This document shows positions 1 to 8,373 of a stretch of DNA of 64,000 nt, in pieces. Origin of the DNA: Desulfitobacterium sp050251735 (GTDB lineage Bacteria > Bacillota > Desulfitobacteriia > Desulfitobacteriales > Desulfitobacteriaceae); NCBI GenBank assembly GCA_050251735.1, contig JBFWMF010000001.1, forward strand, positions 186,001 through 250,000. The letters are read 5' to 3'. Numbering within the stretch: position 1 is the stretch's first letter; each line of letters begins with the position of its first letter. The notes beneath the pieces were generated by a model that saw only the letters and a list, made by a program, of their open reading frames with translations, had not been told where the DNA came from and searched no databases. The translations under genes and the position numbers were made by a program.

Positions 1-303
1 CGCTTCATCCCACCGGAAAAGGCCTGGACAGGTTTATGGAGATCGGCGGAGAGATTGACTAAGTCCATAACTTCCGCCGACTTTTTCTTAATGTCAGCTT
101 TACTCATGCCGTAAATTGCTCCGAAAAAATGCAGGTTTTCCGCAGCGGTCAGAGAAGTATATAAAGCATCGGACTGAGCCATATAGCCAATTTTCGCCAT
201 TAAGCTCAGCTTTGGCATCGCTTCATTGAGGACATAGGCTTCACCGGAGGTCGCTTCAAGAATGCCGGCGATTATCTTCACAGCTGTTGTTTTCCCACGA
301 CTT
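1..303 (-). pseudogene. ABC transporter ATP-binding protein, broken fragment
   Basis: Read on the minus strand, this stretch translates to the core of an ABC ATPase. It runs from a partial Walker A (GKTTAVKIIAGIL) through a Q-loop region (IGYMAQSDALYTSLTAAENL) to the start of the signature (QAFSGGMKR), where the window ends. The residues before GKTT are missing: upstream of about position 300 the frame runs into a stop and into TetR-like sequence on the other strand. The part after SGGMKR lies outside the window. Without a complete P-loop the product could not bind ATP. It was probably the ATPase of a two-component drug-efflux ABC system paired with the neighbouring regulator. Confidence 0.7.
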
Positions 304-655
304 CCAAGATGTCAAAATGCCCTATGCTGTAGTAGTAAAAGTATTTGAATACTTTCTTGCGAATGCAGCATTGATGAAAACAGTCTTAGGTACCAAAGGG
401 AATATAGCCTTGCAAAACAAAATGAAGAAAATAATGTGGAGCGCTCTGTTTGAGAAGAATTACTCCCCATTAATTAAGAAAGAGAATCTAGTGGTGCCCT
501 TTGAATATTTTGCCTCCTATATCGCTGCCGCCCATTTTGGGGTTATTCAGCAATGGCTGGAAAACGGGTGCCGGGAAACGCCTGAGGAGATGGCCCGCAT
601 CCTGACAAATCTAACTTTCCGCGGTCCTCTCTTTGCCGCTGGAATATTCCATTAA
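287..655 (+). pseudogene. TetR-type regulator, C-terminal remnant
   Basis: The open frame encodes 122 residues. From about residue 14 onward it resembles the C-terminal ligand-binding domain of TetR/AcrR regulators: a helix like VFEYFLANAALMKTVLG, then PFEYFASYIAAAHFGVIQQW, then a tail ending NLTFRGPLFAAGIF. The N-terminal helix-turn-helix domain is absent, so it cannot act as a DNA-binding repressor. The first residues come from the junction with the divergent ABC fragment. It is most likely a relic, and the ATG at 287 is probably not a true start. Confidence 0.65.
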
Positions 656-739
656 TCGAGGAGTCTCAGGTGGGTTCCTATTCTTTTTTAGGCCTTTTCA
701 GTTGCGTGGATTGCATCATGAATAAGAAGTACCCTTAAA

Positions 740-768
740 TTGTTTTTTTGAAGTCCACTAGCTATAAT
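740..768 (+). promoter_or_regulatory. Sigma-A-type promoter of the yicC operon
   Basis: TTGTTT at 740-745 and a perfect TATAAT at 763-768 are separated by 17 nt and lie just ahead of yicC. It probably drives the yicC-remA-gmk-rpoZ-coaBC-metK run. Confidence 0.6.
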
Positions 769-799
769 GGAATAAAAGGTTAGAGAAAGTAGGCTTGAT

Positions 800-1681
800 A
801 TGGCAAATAGCATGACAGGATTTGGTCGAGGGGAAGCCTCCGGCTACGGCTATCAGTTCACCATCGAATTAAAAGCGGTCAATCATCGATTCTTTGAAAC
901 GGCAGTGCGGATGCCTCGCCATCTGAATAGCTTAGAAGATAGGATACGGAAAATCCTGCAGGGAAAGATCAACCGAGGACGCCTTGATGTCTTTGTTAAT
1001 GTTAAGGAAACCGAAGAAAAAAAGAGATTGGCGAAGGTTGACAAAGATTTAGCCCTATCGTATGATAAAACCTTGAAGGAACTAGCTACAGCTCTAAATA
1101 CGACCTATGAGACAGATATTTATCGCTTAGCGGCTTTGCCGGAGGTCTTTTCAGTGGAGGATGCGGAGATTGATCTAGAATTGATCTGGGAGCCTTTAAG
1201 CCTTGCTGTCTCTGAAGCCTTAGCTGGATTTATCGCCATGCGGCAGGTGGAGGGCGGGCGCTTAGCTGAAGACCTTTTAGAGCGCTTACATACTATCAAG
1301 AGTGCCAAAGATGAGATAGCCGGATATACCGATAGTATCGTGGCAGATTACCAAACCCGCTTACAGGAAAGGATTGAGGTTCTTCTGGGAGATAAGGCTA
1401 TTCTTGATGAAGCTCGCCTGGCTAACGAAGTGGCTTTTTTTGCAGATCGGGCCTCGATTACGGAAGAATTGGTTCGCTTACAAAGTCATATGGACCAATG
1501 CCAAGAAGCTCTTAATAGCTCTGAACCCGTCGGACGCAAGCTTGATTTTCTGGTTCAAGAGATGAATCGGGAGATTAACACCATTGGCTCGAAGGCTAAT
1601 AATATCAGTATTACACAGCATGTTGTTCAGATGAAAAGCGAATTAGAGAAGATCAGAGAACAGGTTCAGAATCTAGAATAA
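800..1681 (+). CDS. yicC: YicC/YloC family endoribonuclease
   Basis: The 293-residue product opens with the family hallmark MANSMTGFGRGEA. It continues with the N-terminal domain (ELKAVNHRFFE, SLEDRIRKIL) and ends with the DUF1732 C-terminal half (KLDFLVQEMNREINTIGSKA). Full family length. YicC proteins are stress-related endoribonucleases; the name rests on the E. coli and B. subtilis homologues. It heads a run with remA, gmk, rpoZ and coaBC, the standard Firmicute order, and its stop lies just before the remA ribosome-binding site. Confidence 0.93.
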   Translation: MANSMTGFGRGEASGYGYQFTIELKAVNHRFFETAVRMPRHLNSLEDRIRKILQGKINRGRLDVFVNVKETEEKKRLAKVDKDLALSYDKTLKELATALNTTYETDIYRLAALPEVFSVEDAEIDLELIWEPLSLAVSEALAGFIAMRQVEGGRLAEDLLERLHTIKSAKDEIAGYTDSIVADYQTRLQERIEVLLGDKAILDEARLANEVAFFADRASITEELVRLQSHMDQCQEALNSSEPVGRKLDFLVQEMNREINTIGSKANNISITQHVVQMKSELEKIREQVQNLE

Positions 1682-1696
1682 TTGGAGGGTAAAGTT

Positions 1697-1972
1697 TTGG
1701 ACATTAAATTGATTAATATTGGGTTTGGCAATATTGTGTCAGCTAATCGTATCATCTCCATTGTCAGCCCGGAGTCCGCTCCGATTAAGCGGATTATCCA
1801 GGAAGCGCGAGACGCAGGGATGCTGATTGATGCCACCTATGGCCGCAGAACACGAGCTGTTATTATCTGCGATAGTCATCATGTCATTCTGTCCGCTGTT
1901 CAACCAGAAACTGTAGCCCATCGCTTATCGGCAAAAGAAGCTAACAACACTACAGAAGACCCAGCGGATTAA
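1697..1972 (+). CDS. remA: RemA-type matrix/biofilm regulator (DUF370)
   Basis: The start is the TTG at 1697, giving MDIKLINIGFGN, because GGAGGG at 1684-1689 is correctly spaced for it. An earlier in-frame TTG at 1682 overlaps that ribosome-binding site. The 91-residue product carries the conserved blocks IVSPESAPIKRIIQEARD and LIDATYGRRTRAVI, plus HVILSAVQPETVAHRL. In B. subtilis RemA is a DNA-binding activator of matrix genes. Its role here is inferred. It lies between yicC and gmk, as in many Firmicutes. Confidence 0.92.
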   Translation: MDIKLINIGFGNIVSANRIISIVSPESAPIKRIIQEARDAGMLIDATYGRRTRAVIICDSHHVILSAVQPETVAHRLSAKEANNTTEDPAD

Positions 1973-1981
1973 GGGGGAGAC

Positions 1982-2587
1982 ATGGTGGAACAGAATCATG
2001 GATTGTTGATTGTTCTATCCGGCCCTTCTGGGGCGGGGAAAGGAACCCTTTGCCAGGAACTGTTGAGACAAATGCCTCAGGTAAAGTATTCCGTGTCGGC
2101 GACGACGCGCCAGCCTCGTCCGGGTGAAGTAGATGGATTGCATTATTTTTTCCGCAGCCGGGAAGAATTTCAAGCCATGATCGAGCAGGATCAACTTTTG
2201 GAATGGGCGGAGTTTTGCGGGAACTTCTATGGAACACCGAAGTTCGCAGTGGAACAAGCCATTCAAGCAGGCAATGATGTCATTCTCGAGATCGAAATTC
2301 AAGGAGCTTTGCAGGTTAAGAAGCGCTTCTCCCAAGGGGTGTTCATCTTTGTTGTTCCGCCTTCCATGGATGAGCTTGCCCAGCGCATCCATAAGCGTGG
2401 AACGGAATCTGAGGAAATCATTCAAAAGAGACTGCAGACTGCCGCTCGTGAACTGGAATACGTCAGTGAGTATGATTATGTGGTCATCAATGATGAAATT
2501 CCTATCGCGGTGGATAAGCTAAAAAGTATACTCGTTGCTGAAAAATGTCGTGTCAAAAGAAAACCATATGTATTTCAGGGGGTGTAA
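1982..2587 (+). CDS. gmk: Guanylate kinase
   Basis: Phosphorylates GMP to GDP with ATP in the cytoplasm. The 201-residue product has the P-loop GPSGAGKGT at about residues 14-22. It also has the GMP-binding segment SATTRQPRPGEVDGLHYFF, then EFCGNFYGTP and EIEIQGALQV. A purine-rich GGGGGAG ribosome-binding site precedes the ATG. Normal length, and the next gene follows after 2 nt. Confidence 0.97.
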   Translation: MVEQNHGLLIVLSGPSGAGKGTLCQELLRQMPQVKYSVSATTRQPRPGEVDGLHYFFRSREEFQAMIEQDQLLEWAEFCGNFYGTPKFAVEQAIQAGNDVILEIEIQGALQVKKRFSQGVFIFVVPPSMDELAQRIHKRGTESEEIIQKRLQTAARELEYVSEYDYVVINDEIPIAVDKLKSILVAEKCRVKRKPYVFQGV

Positions 2588-2589
2588 AT

Positions 2590-2796
2590 ATGAAACAACC
2601 TTCCCTCGATATTCTACTCAGTAAAGTAGATAGTAAGTATACGCTGGTATTGGCAGCAGCCAAGAGAGCCCGTAACCTGATGGAAGAGCCGGAATTCGAA
2701 GCAAACCATCCGGGAGAAAAGCCGGTCAGCATTGCTTTTGAGGAAATTGCCAAGGGAAAATATCATTTTGAATTAACCACTGAGGGAATTAAATAA
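2590..2796 (+). CDS. rpoZ: RNA polymerase omega subunit
   Basis: The 68-residue product starts MKQPSLDILLSKVDSKYTLV and has the omega signature AAAKRARNLM. The chosen ATG at 2590 follows a strong AGGGGG site; a longer open frame upstream overlaps gmk and is not needed. Omega supports assembly of the RNA polymerase beta-prime subunit. The stop codon overlaps the coaBC start by one base (TAATG), suggesting translational coupling. Confidence 0.95.
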   Translation: MKQPSLDILLSKVDSKYTLVLAAAKRARNLMEEPEFEANHPGEKPVSIAFEEIAKGKYHFELTTEGIK

Positions 2797-3998
2797 TGTT
2801 GCGGAATAAGAAGATCTTAGTGGGGGTTACCGGCGGTATTGCTGCTTATAAGGCGGCAGATGTTGTCAGTAGGTTGCGCAAGCAAGGTGCAATAGTATAT
2901 GTGGCAATGACTAAAGGGGCAACAGAATTCATTGCCCCTTTGACCTTAAGGACCCTTTCCGCTAACCCTGTCTATGTAGAGATGTTTGAAGAACCCAAGG
3001 TATGGAATGTTGAGCATATTGCTCTGGCGGAAGCTGTGGATGCAGTTCTGATTGCTCCTGCTACTGCTAATATATTGGCCAAAATGGCTGTTGGCATCGC
3101 CGACAATTTTCTAACCACTGTATTGCTTGCTACCAGAGCTCCCATCTTCGTGGCGCCGGCAATGAATCATAATATGTATCATCATCCGGTCACCCAAGAT
3201 AACCTACAGAAGTTAAGGGAACGTTCTGTAGGCATCTTAGGACCGGCTACTGGCTTTTTAGCTTGTGATACAGCCGGAGATGGGCGGATGAGTGAGCCTC
3301 AGGAGTTAGTCGAAGCTTTACAGCACTATTTTGCTGCTTCAGGAAGGCTGGCGGGAAAAAGGGCTCTAGTTACGGCCGGAGGAACTCAGGAGCCGCTTGA
3401 TCCAGTGCGCTACCTTGGTAATCGCTCCTCGGGAAAAATGGGCTATGCTGTGGCAGAGGCTTTACAGGAAGCAGGAGCAGAAACAACCCTTATCTCTGCT
3501 CCCACTGAACTAGCGACTCCACCGGGAGTAAAGCGAATTTCAATTATGACAGCCCAAGAAATGTATGATGCAGTCATGAGTGAATTTGCGGATGTAGATA
3601 TTGTGGTCAAAGCAGCAGCAGTTGCTGATTATCGCCCTCAAGCAAGTGCTGCACAGAAAATAAAGAAGGATGGGACAAGCCGAACCCTTGAGCTTGTTCC
3701 TAACCCAGATATCTTAGCAGAGTTAGGTAAGAAAAAAGAAAAACAATTCTTAGTGGGTTTTGCCGCTGAGACGGAAAAGCTCTATGAACATGCTCAGGCC
3801 AAAATGCAGCGTAAGAATGTTGATATGCTGGTAGCCAACGACGTCACCCAGCCCGGCGCCGGATTTGGTAGTCCGACCAATATTGTTAGCTTTCTTTTTC
3901 CTGAGGGGAGAAGAATAGATCTACCCCAGATGAAGAAGCTAGAAGTGGCTAGACGCTTGGTTCAAGAGATTGTGGAACAACTCAGCGAGAAGGAGTGA
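2796..3998 (+). CDS. coaBC: Bifunctional phosphopantothenoylcysteine decarboxylase/ligase
   Basis: The 400-residue product fuses both activities of coenzyme A synthesis. The N-terminal CoaC flavoprotein half (about 1-180) has VGVTGGIAAYKAAD, the active-site His in NVEHIAL, PAMNHNMY, and the active-site Cys in GFLACDTAGDGRM. The CoaB half (about 190-400) has AGGTQEPLDPVRYLGNRSSG, KAAAVADYRP and the KIKKDG lysines. It adds cysteine to phosphopantothenate and then decarboxylates the product. It overlaps rpoZ by one base and is followed by metK after 5 nt. Confidence 0.96.
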   Translation: MLRNKKILVGVTGGIAAYKAADVVSRLRKQGAIVYVAMTKGATEFIAPLTLRTLSANPVYVEMFEEPKVWNVEHIALAEAVDAVLIAPATANILAKMAVGIADNFLTTVLLATRAPIFVAPAMNHNMYHHPVTQDNLQKLRERSVGILGPATGFLACDTAGDGRMSEPQELVEALQHYFAASGRLAGKRALVTAGGTQEPLDPVRYLGNRSSGKMGYAVAEALQEAGAETTLISAPTELATPPGVKRISIMTAQEMYDAVMSEFADVDIVVKAAAVADYRPQASAAQKIKKDGTSRTLELVPNPDILAELGKKKEKQFLVGFAAETEKLYEHAQAKMQRKNVDMLVANDVTQPGAGFGSPTNIVSFLFPEGRRIDLPQMKKLEVARRLVQEIVEQLSEKE

Positions 3999-4003
3999 TT
4001 GAT

Positions 4004-5194
4004 ATGGCAAGGAAATTATTTACTTCCGAGTCGGTAACGGAAGGACATCCCGATAAAATCTGTGACCAAATATCCGATGCGATTTTAGATGCTATCTTCG
4101 CCAAAGACCCCAATGCTCGGGTAGCCTGTGAAACCTCAGTGACCACTGGGTTGGTTTTAGTAAGTGGTGAAATTACGACCAATTGCTATGTGGATATTCC
4201 CAGCACGGTAAGGCAGACCATTCGCGAGATTGGTTATACTCGTGCCAAATTTGGCTTTGATGCTGATACCTGTGCAGTTCTCACTTCCATCGGTGAGCAA
4301 TCGGCGGATATCGCCTTAGGGGTTGACAAAGCACTGGAAGCCAAAAACGGTGAGATGTCGGAAGAGGCTATCGAAGCCATTGGCGCCGGAGACCAAGGTA
4401 TGATGTTTGGCTACGCTACCAACGAAACGGATAGCTATATGCCCCTTCCTATCGAATTGGCTCATCGCTTGGCACGCCGCTTAAGTGAAGTTCGCAAGAC
4501 CGATCTTTTAGACTATCTCCGTCCGGATGGCAAGACCCAAGTCACAGTAGAATATGACGGTAATCGCCCGGTGCGGATTGATACCATTGTAATTTCCACC
4601 CAGCATCATCCGGAATCATCTCAAGAAAGGATTCGCCGCGACCTTCTAGAGCATGTGGTGTTCCCGGTAGTCCCTTCGGAACTGCTGGATGAAAAGACCC
4701 GTTATTTCATTAACCCAACAGGCCGTTTTGTGATTGGTGGTCCCCAAGGGGATGCCGGCTTGACAGGACGCAAAATTATTGTAGATACCTATGGTGGTAT
4801 GGCTCGCCATGGGGGCGGTGCCTTCTCGGGTAAGGATCCCACCAAGGTTGACCGTTCCGCTGCTTATGCTGCTCGTTATGTGGCTAAGAACGTGGTTGCA
4901 GCAGGTTTGGCCGATCGTTGCGAAATCCAAATCGCCTACGCTATTGGGGTGGCTCATCCTGTCTCTGTCAACGTGGAGACCTTTGGAACTGCCAAGATTG
5001 CCGAAGATAAGATTGTCGAGATGATTCGCACCAACTTTGATTTACGGCCCGCAGGAATCATTAAGACCTTGGATCTGCGTCGTCCCATCTACCGCCAAAC
5101 AGCAGCTTACGGCCATTTTGGCCGCAATGACCTCGATCTTCCATGGGAAAAGACCGATAAGGCAGCTACTCTTCGGGAACAAGCTGGATTATAA
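4004..5194 (+). CDS. metK: S-adenosylmethionine synthetase
   Basis: Makes S-adenosylmethionine from methionine and ATP. The ATG at 4004 gives MARKLFTSESVTEGHPDKIC and follows AAGGAG; the in-frame GTG at 3995 overlaps coaBC and that ribosome-binding site, so it was rejected. The 396-residue product has the nucleotide motif GHPDKICDQ, the hexapeptide-type block GAGDQGMMFGYA, and the P-loop-like GGGAFSGKDPTKVDRS. Full family length. It ends the + operon and is followed by a strong hairpin. Confidence 0.97.
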   Translation: MARKLFTSESVTEGHPDKICDQISDAILDAIFAKDPNARVACETSVTTGLVLVSGEITTNCYVDIPSTVRQTIREIGYTRAKFGFDADTCAVLTSIGEQSADIALGVDKALEAKNGEMSEEAIEAIGAGDQGMMFGYATNETDSYMPLPIELAHRLARRLSEVRKTDLLDYLRPDGKTQVTVEYDGNRPVRIDTIVISTQHHPESSQERIRRDLLEHVVFPVVPSELLDEKTRYFINPTGRFVIGGPQGDAGLTGRKIIVDTYGGMARHGGGAFSGKDPTKVDRSAAYAARYVAKNVVAAGLADRCEIQIAYAIGVAHPVSVNVETFGTAKIAEDKIVEMIRTNFDLRPAGIIKTLDLRRPIYRQTAAYGHFGRNDLDLPWEKTDKAATLREQAGL

Positions 5195-5205
5195 AGTTAG
5201 AACAT

Positions 5206-5264
5206 AAAAAGGGGTCGGGTACCATTTTTCCTTCCTTGAAAAATGGTGCCCGACCCCCCTTTCT
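5206..5264. terminator. Bidirectional terminator / REP-like hairpin after metK
   Basis: The arms at 5211-5230 and 5238-5257 form a 20-bp stem with one T-G wobble around a 7-nt loop. An A-run lies on the left and a T-run on the right, so it can terminate both metK (+) and the convergent MFS remnant (-). The GGGGTCGGG/CCCGACCCC arms are unusually long for a simple terminator. Confidence 0.75.
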
Positions 5265-5297
5265 TAATCATTATCTAGTGGCTTTGGTATGCGCAGG

Positions 5298-6240
5298 TCA
5301 AGCCGGTGCGGATTTATTTTTGGCGAAAAGAATTAAAAATACGATTAAGAGTGCTATAAAACCTGCTGTTCCGCAAAAATATTGGAATCTCAGGGTGGTG
5401 ATGCCGAGAGCCCCCATAATCGCGGCGTAAACATAACCGGAAAGGAAGCCGCCCAAGTTCATACCGGATACGATGATTGACATAGACATCGGAGTTTGGC
5501 TCGGATGCACTGAGGCGCCGGCTAGCATGTTGATAGAAGTCATAACCAGGGTCAAGCCAACTCCCATGAATGCTTCACCAACAATAAACAGCACAACGCT
5601 TTGGCTAAATGCAAAGATAACCTGAGATGTGATGAAAAACACAAATCCAATATTGAGCGTCTGTTTGCCTATTCTTTGATATATTTTACCGAATACTGTC
5701 CCGGCTACCATACCCCCAACGGTCATGAACATCAAGACAATCCCTGCTACTGAAGAGTTGGCGCCGATGGTTTGGAGAACAAACGACATATTAGTTAGAG
5801 ATGGAAAGTCCAGGATGGTTACGATCAGGAATACGAGTGCCCAGCCATAGATAGAGCCCGGCAGTTTAAGTTTTTCCTGTGATGCTTCGGCACCTGCAGG
5901 AATCTCATGCTTTTTGGGTTCGGGCAAGAATAAGATAACCAGTAAGAGTGTGATCAAACCTAGCGCATGGGCAAGGAAGCTGTAGTTCCATGCGACGGAA
6001 GCGAAAACGCCACCCAGTAATTGGAGTACGATTCCGCCGATATTCATGACAACCCCGTTGATTCCCATGATATTTGCTTGCTTATCAGGGGGGATTAGAT
6101 TAAATATCAATGAAGTATTGAGGGGCATGATCAGGCCGAGTCCTAAACCGAAGAAGGCTCTGGAAACCAGAATTGTGATGAAATTATCTACGTCTAAGCT
6201 CGGTGAGTTGTAGTGGATATACTGAAACAGGAGTACTAAT
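5298..6240 (-). pseudogene. MFS transporter, 5'-truncated
   Basis: From the ATG at 6128 the frame encodes 276 residues of a major facilitator. MFS-like sequence continues in frame upstream to about 6240 (FITILVSRAFFGLGLGLIMP, the TM4 region) and then meets a stop with no start codon. The first two or three of the usual twelve membrane helices are therefore missing. The remainder contains the cytoplasmic loop and a full C-terminal six-helix half. It is probably non-functional; translation from 6128 would give a half-transporter. The substrate is not identifiable. Confidence 0.7.
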
Positions 6241-6398
6241 TAATGTAAAAAGGGGCATGGTCACTAGTTTAGCTATGTCGCTATTTTGCGATAGCTATCC
6301 TCCCTTCTTGTTGTTTATATGTCTATACAAGTTACATTGTACAATAATCTTAATGCTTTGAATACTAATTTATTCCAGTTATATATCTTAAATTTTGA

Positions 6399-6432
6399 AG
6401 AGCGCGCAAGTCTTAGTTCTTGCGCGCTCTTT
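6399..6432. terminator. Hairpin after the gamma-glutamyltransferase-like gene
   Basis: A perfect 12-bp stem (AGAGCGCGCAAG / CTTGCGCGCTCT, 6399-6410 and 6419-6430) with an 8-nt loop sits 15 bp past the 3' end of the minus-strand gene. The U-tract on the minus strand is imperfect. Confidence 0.5.
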
Positions 6433-6446
6433 GTCTGATTTCACCT

Positions 6447-8054
6447 TTACCAAGTGGCTACGACGCCATCAGTTCGTTGTTCGGTGGCGCCTATTAACAC
6501 ATCATTTTCATCGCGCCACACAATCTGCCCTCGTCCGAACAGACCGGTATTGCCGCTCCATTCAATATCATGGCCCATGCGACATAAAGCATCGGCGATA
6601 TGATGGGGGAAGGCACGTTCCACCTGAACATGGCGGTCTTTGTTCCAAAGAAAACGGGGGGCATCTAAGGCTGCTTGGGGATTTAGATTGAAGTCAATGG
6701 CATTCATCAGTACCTGCACATGGCCTTGTGGCTGCATAAAGCCACCCATGACCCCAAAGGGTCCCACCGCTCTTCCGGCTTTAGTAAGGAAACCAGGGAT
6801 GATGGTGTGATAAGGACGCTTTCTTGGCTCTAAGAAATTTGCATGATGAGGATCTAAAGAGAAGTTATTGCCCCGATTATGTAGGCTGATGCCGGTTCCA
6901 GGAACCACTAGGCCTGAACCAAAGTCCATATAATTGCTCTGAATCATGGAAACCATGTTACCTTCGTTATCTGCAGTAGCTAAGTAAACGGTTCCGCCTT
7001 TAGGAGGAGTTCCTGGCTCTGGGAGAAGCGCTGTTTTACCCATAAGCTTACGACGTTCTAAGGCATACCCTTCGGAAAGAAGATCACTTACCTTAACCGC
7101 CATATCCCGTGGATCGGCGATATATTTACGCCCATCCACATAAGCCAGTTTGATAGCTTCGATCTGTTTATGATAGGTATCGATACAGTCCTTATCAGTG
7201 AATTCAAAGCCTTTGAGAATGTTCAGTGCCATAAGGGCGACTAGGCCATGGCCGTTGGGAGGAATCTCCCAGACATCATAGCCCCGATAATTGACGCTGA
7301 TGGGATCTACCCATAAGGGTTGGTATTCCTCTAAATCCGCTTTGCGAAGATAGCCGCCGTGCTTTTGCGAGAAGGCATCGATCTGATCGGCTAGTTCTCC
7401 TTTGTAAAAAGCTTGGGCGTTACTTTCGGCAATTTTGGTCAAGGTCTGAGCATGGTCTGGGGAACGCCACATTTCGCCAATGAAGGGTGCACGTCCTTGG
7501 GGAGCAAAGGTTTCAAACCAAGGGGCATACTCTTCTCCCTTGAGATCATGGGAGTATTTCTCATAGGCTATTTGCCAATTGTGCCCGAGAATCGGGGATA
7601 CAGGGTAGCCTTGTTCTGCATATTCGATGGCCGGCTTTAGAGTTTCTGTTAAAGGTAGACGGCCAAAACGCTCTGCTAAAGCAGCCCAGGCCGAGGGTGC
7701 CCCCGGCACGGTCACAGGAATCCAGCCATATTGCGGCATTTCACTATAGCCCTTTTTGATTAAATCTTGGCCGGAGAGGGAAGCCGGTGCTGTACCACTG
7801 GCGTTAAGTCCATGAAGATGACCTTTGGTCCAGACTAAGGCAAAAGAATCGCCACCTATACCGTTAGAGGTAGGTTCCACAACGGTCAGACAAGCGGCGG
7901 TAGCAATAGCAGCATCGATAGCGTTCCCGCCTTTTTTGAGGATGTCCAAGCCCGCCTGAGCGGCCAGCGCTTGGGAGGTAGCCACCATCCCGCGTCTAGA
8001 ATAATTAAGTAATCGTTTTGAAGCATAAGGGTAGTATAAGGGATCAAATATCAT
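6447..8054 (-). CDS. Gamma-glutamyltransferase family protein (cytoplasmic type)
   Basis: The 535-residue product is full length for the family. It has the N-terminal block GGNAIDAAIATAACLTVVEP and IGGDSFALVW. The autocleavage-site region is PKGGTVYLATADNEGNMVSM, in which the threonine would become the N-terminal nucleophile of the small subunit. A GSGLVVPGTGISLHNRG segment follows. There is no signal peptide, so it resembles B. subtilis YwrD-type cytoplasmic members rather than secreted Ggt. It would cleave or transfer gamma-glutamyl groups; the true substrate is unknown. It stands alone. Confidence 0.88.
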   Translation of the reverse strand: MIFDPLYYPYASKRLLNYSRRGMVATSQALAAQAGLDILKKGGNAIDAAIATAACLTVVEPTSNGIGGDSFALVWTKGHLHGLNASGTAPASLSGQDLIKKGYSEMPQYGWIPVTVPGAPSAWAALAERFGRLPLTETLKPAIEYAEQGYPVSPILGHNWQIAYEKYSHDLKGEEYAPWFETFAPQGRAPFIGEMWRSPDHAQTLTKIAESNAQAFYKGELADQIDAFSQKHGGYLRKADLEEYQPLWVDPISVNYRGYDVWEIPPNGHGLVALMALNILKGFEFTDKDCIDTYHKQIEAIKLAYVDGRKYIADPRDMAVKVSDLLSEGYALERRKLMGKTALLPEPGTPPKGGTVYLATADNEGNMVSMIQSNYMDFGSGLVVPGTGISLHNRGNNFSLDPHHANFLEPRKRPYHTIIPGFLTKAGRAVGPFGVMGGFMQPQGHVQVLMNAIDFNLNPQAALDAPRFLWNKDRHVQVERAFPHHIADALCRMGHDIEWSGNTGLFGRGQIVWRDENDVLIGATEQRTDGVVATW

Positions 8055-8170
8055 GACTATACCTCCTATTCTACGATGATCACTGCATGGAAAAGTCTTC
8101 GCTGTAAGAGCTTATATAGAGGAAGTGATTCCAACGGCAAATTATAGCCCTATTCTACCATTGATCCAAG

Positions 8171-8214
8171 GGCCTGTCCAAAAATGGACAACGTTGTCCA
8201 TTTTTGGACAGGCC
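8171..8214. repeat. Perfect 44-bp palindrome
   Basis: Every base from 8171 to 8192 pairs with 8193 to 8214, with no loop (centre AACGTT). Each half also contains its own smaller inverted repeat, TGTCCA-AAAA-TGGACA, so TGTCCA-type half-sites occur four times. It is too symmetrical for an ordinary terminator and lacks a U-tract. It could be a regulator array, a site-specific recombination or integration relic, or a miniature palindromic element. Confidence 0.85.
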
Positions 8215-8283
8215 TATATTTAACTTTACTTGAATAAACGAGAAAGGGAATTCCGTGACATTTTCTTTCCGCCATCTTAATCA

Positions 8284-8326
8284 TCAAAAAAAGCCTTAAA
8301 GGGGAGTTTATTATCCCTCTAAGGCT
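8284..8326 (-). terminator. Rho-independent terminator of uraA
   Basis: On the minus strand AGCCTTAGAGGG pairs with a near-complementary arm ending TAAGGCT, followed by seven T's. It lies about 50 bp after the uraA stop. Confidence 0.8.
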
Positions 8327-8373
8327 AAGAATTATAAATGTTTCTAGATGTGATATATTATTTGTTTTAGCTT

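Larger units (their letters stand above)
8055..8373. other. Intergenic region with a palindrome and terminator
   Basis: Non-coding. It holds the upstream region of the minus-strand gamma-glutamyltransferase-like gene, the perfect palindrome at 8171-8214, and the uraA terminator at 8284-8326. Nothing else was recognised. Confidence 0.7.

Noticed and set aside
5236..5430. Plus-strand open frame of 64 codons
   Set aside because: It starts inside the terminator stem and runs antisense to the MFS remnant; no ribosome-binding site or protein-like composition.
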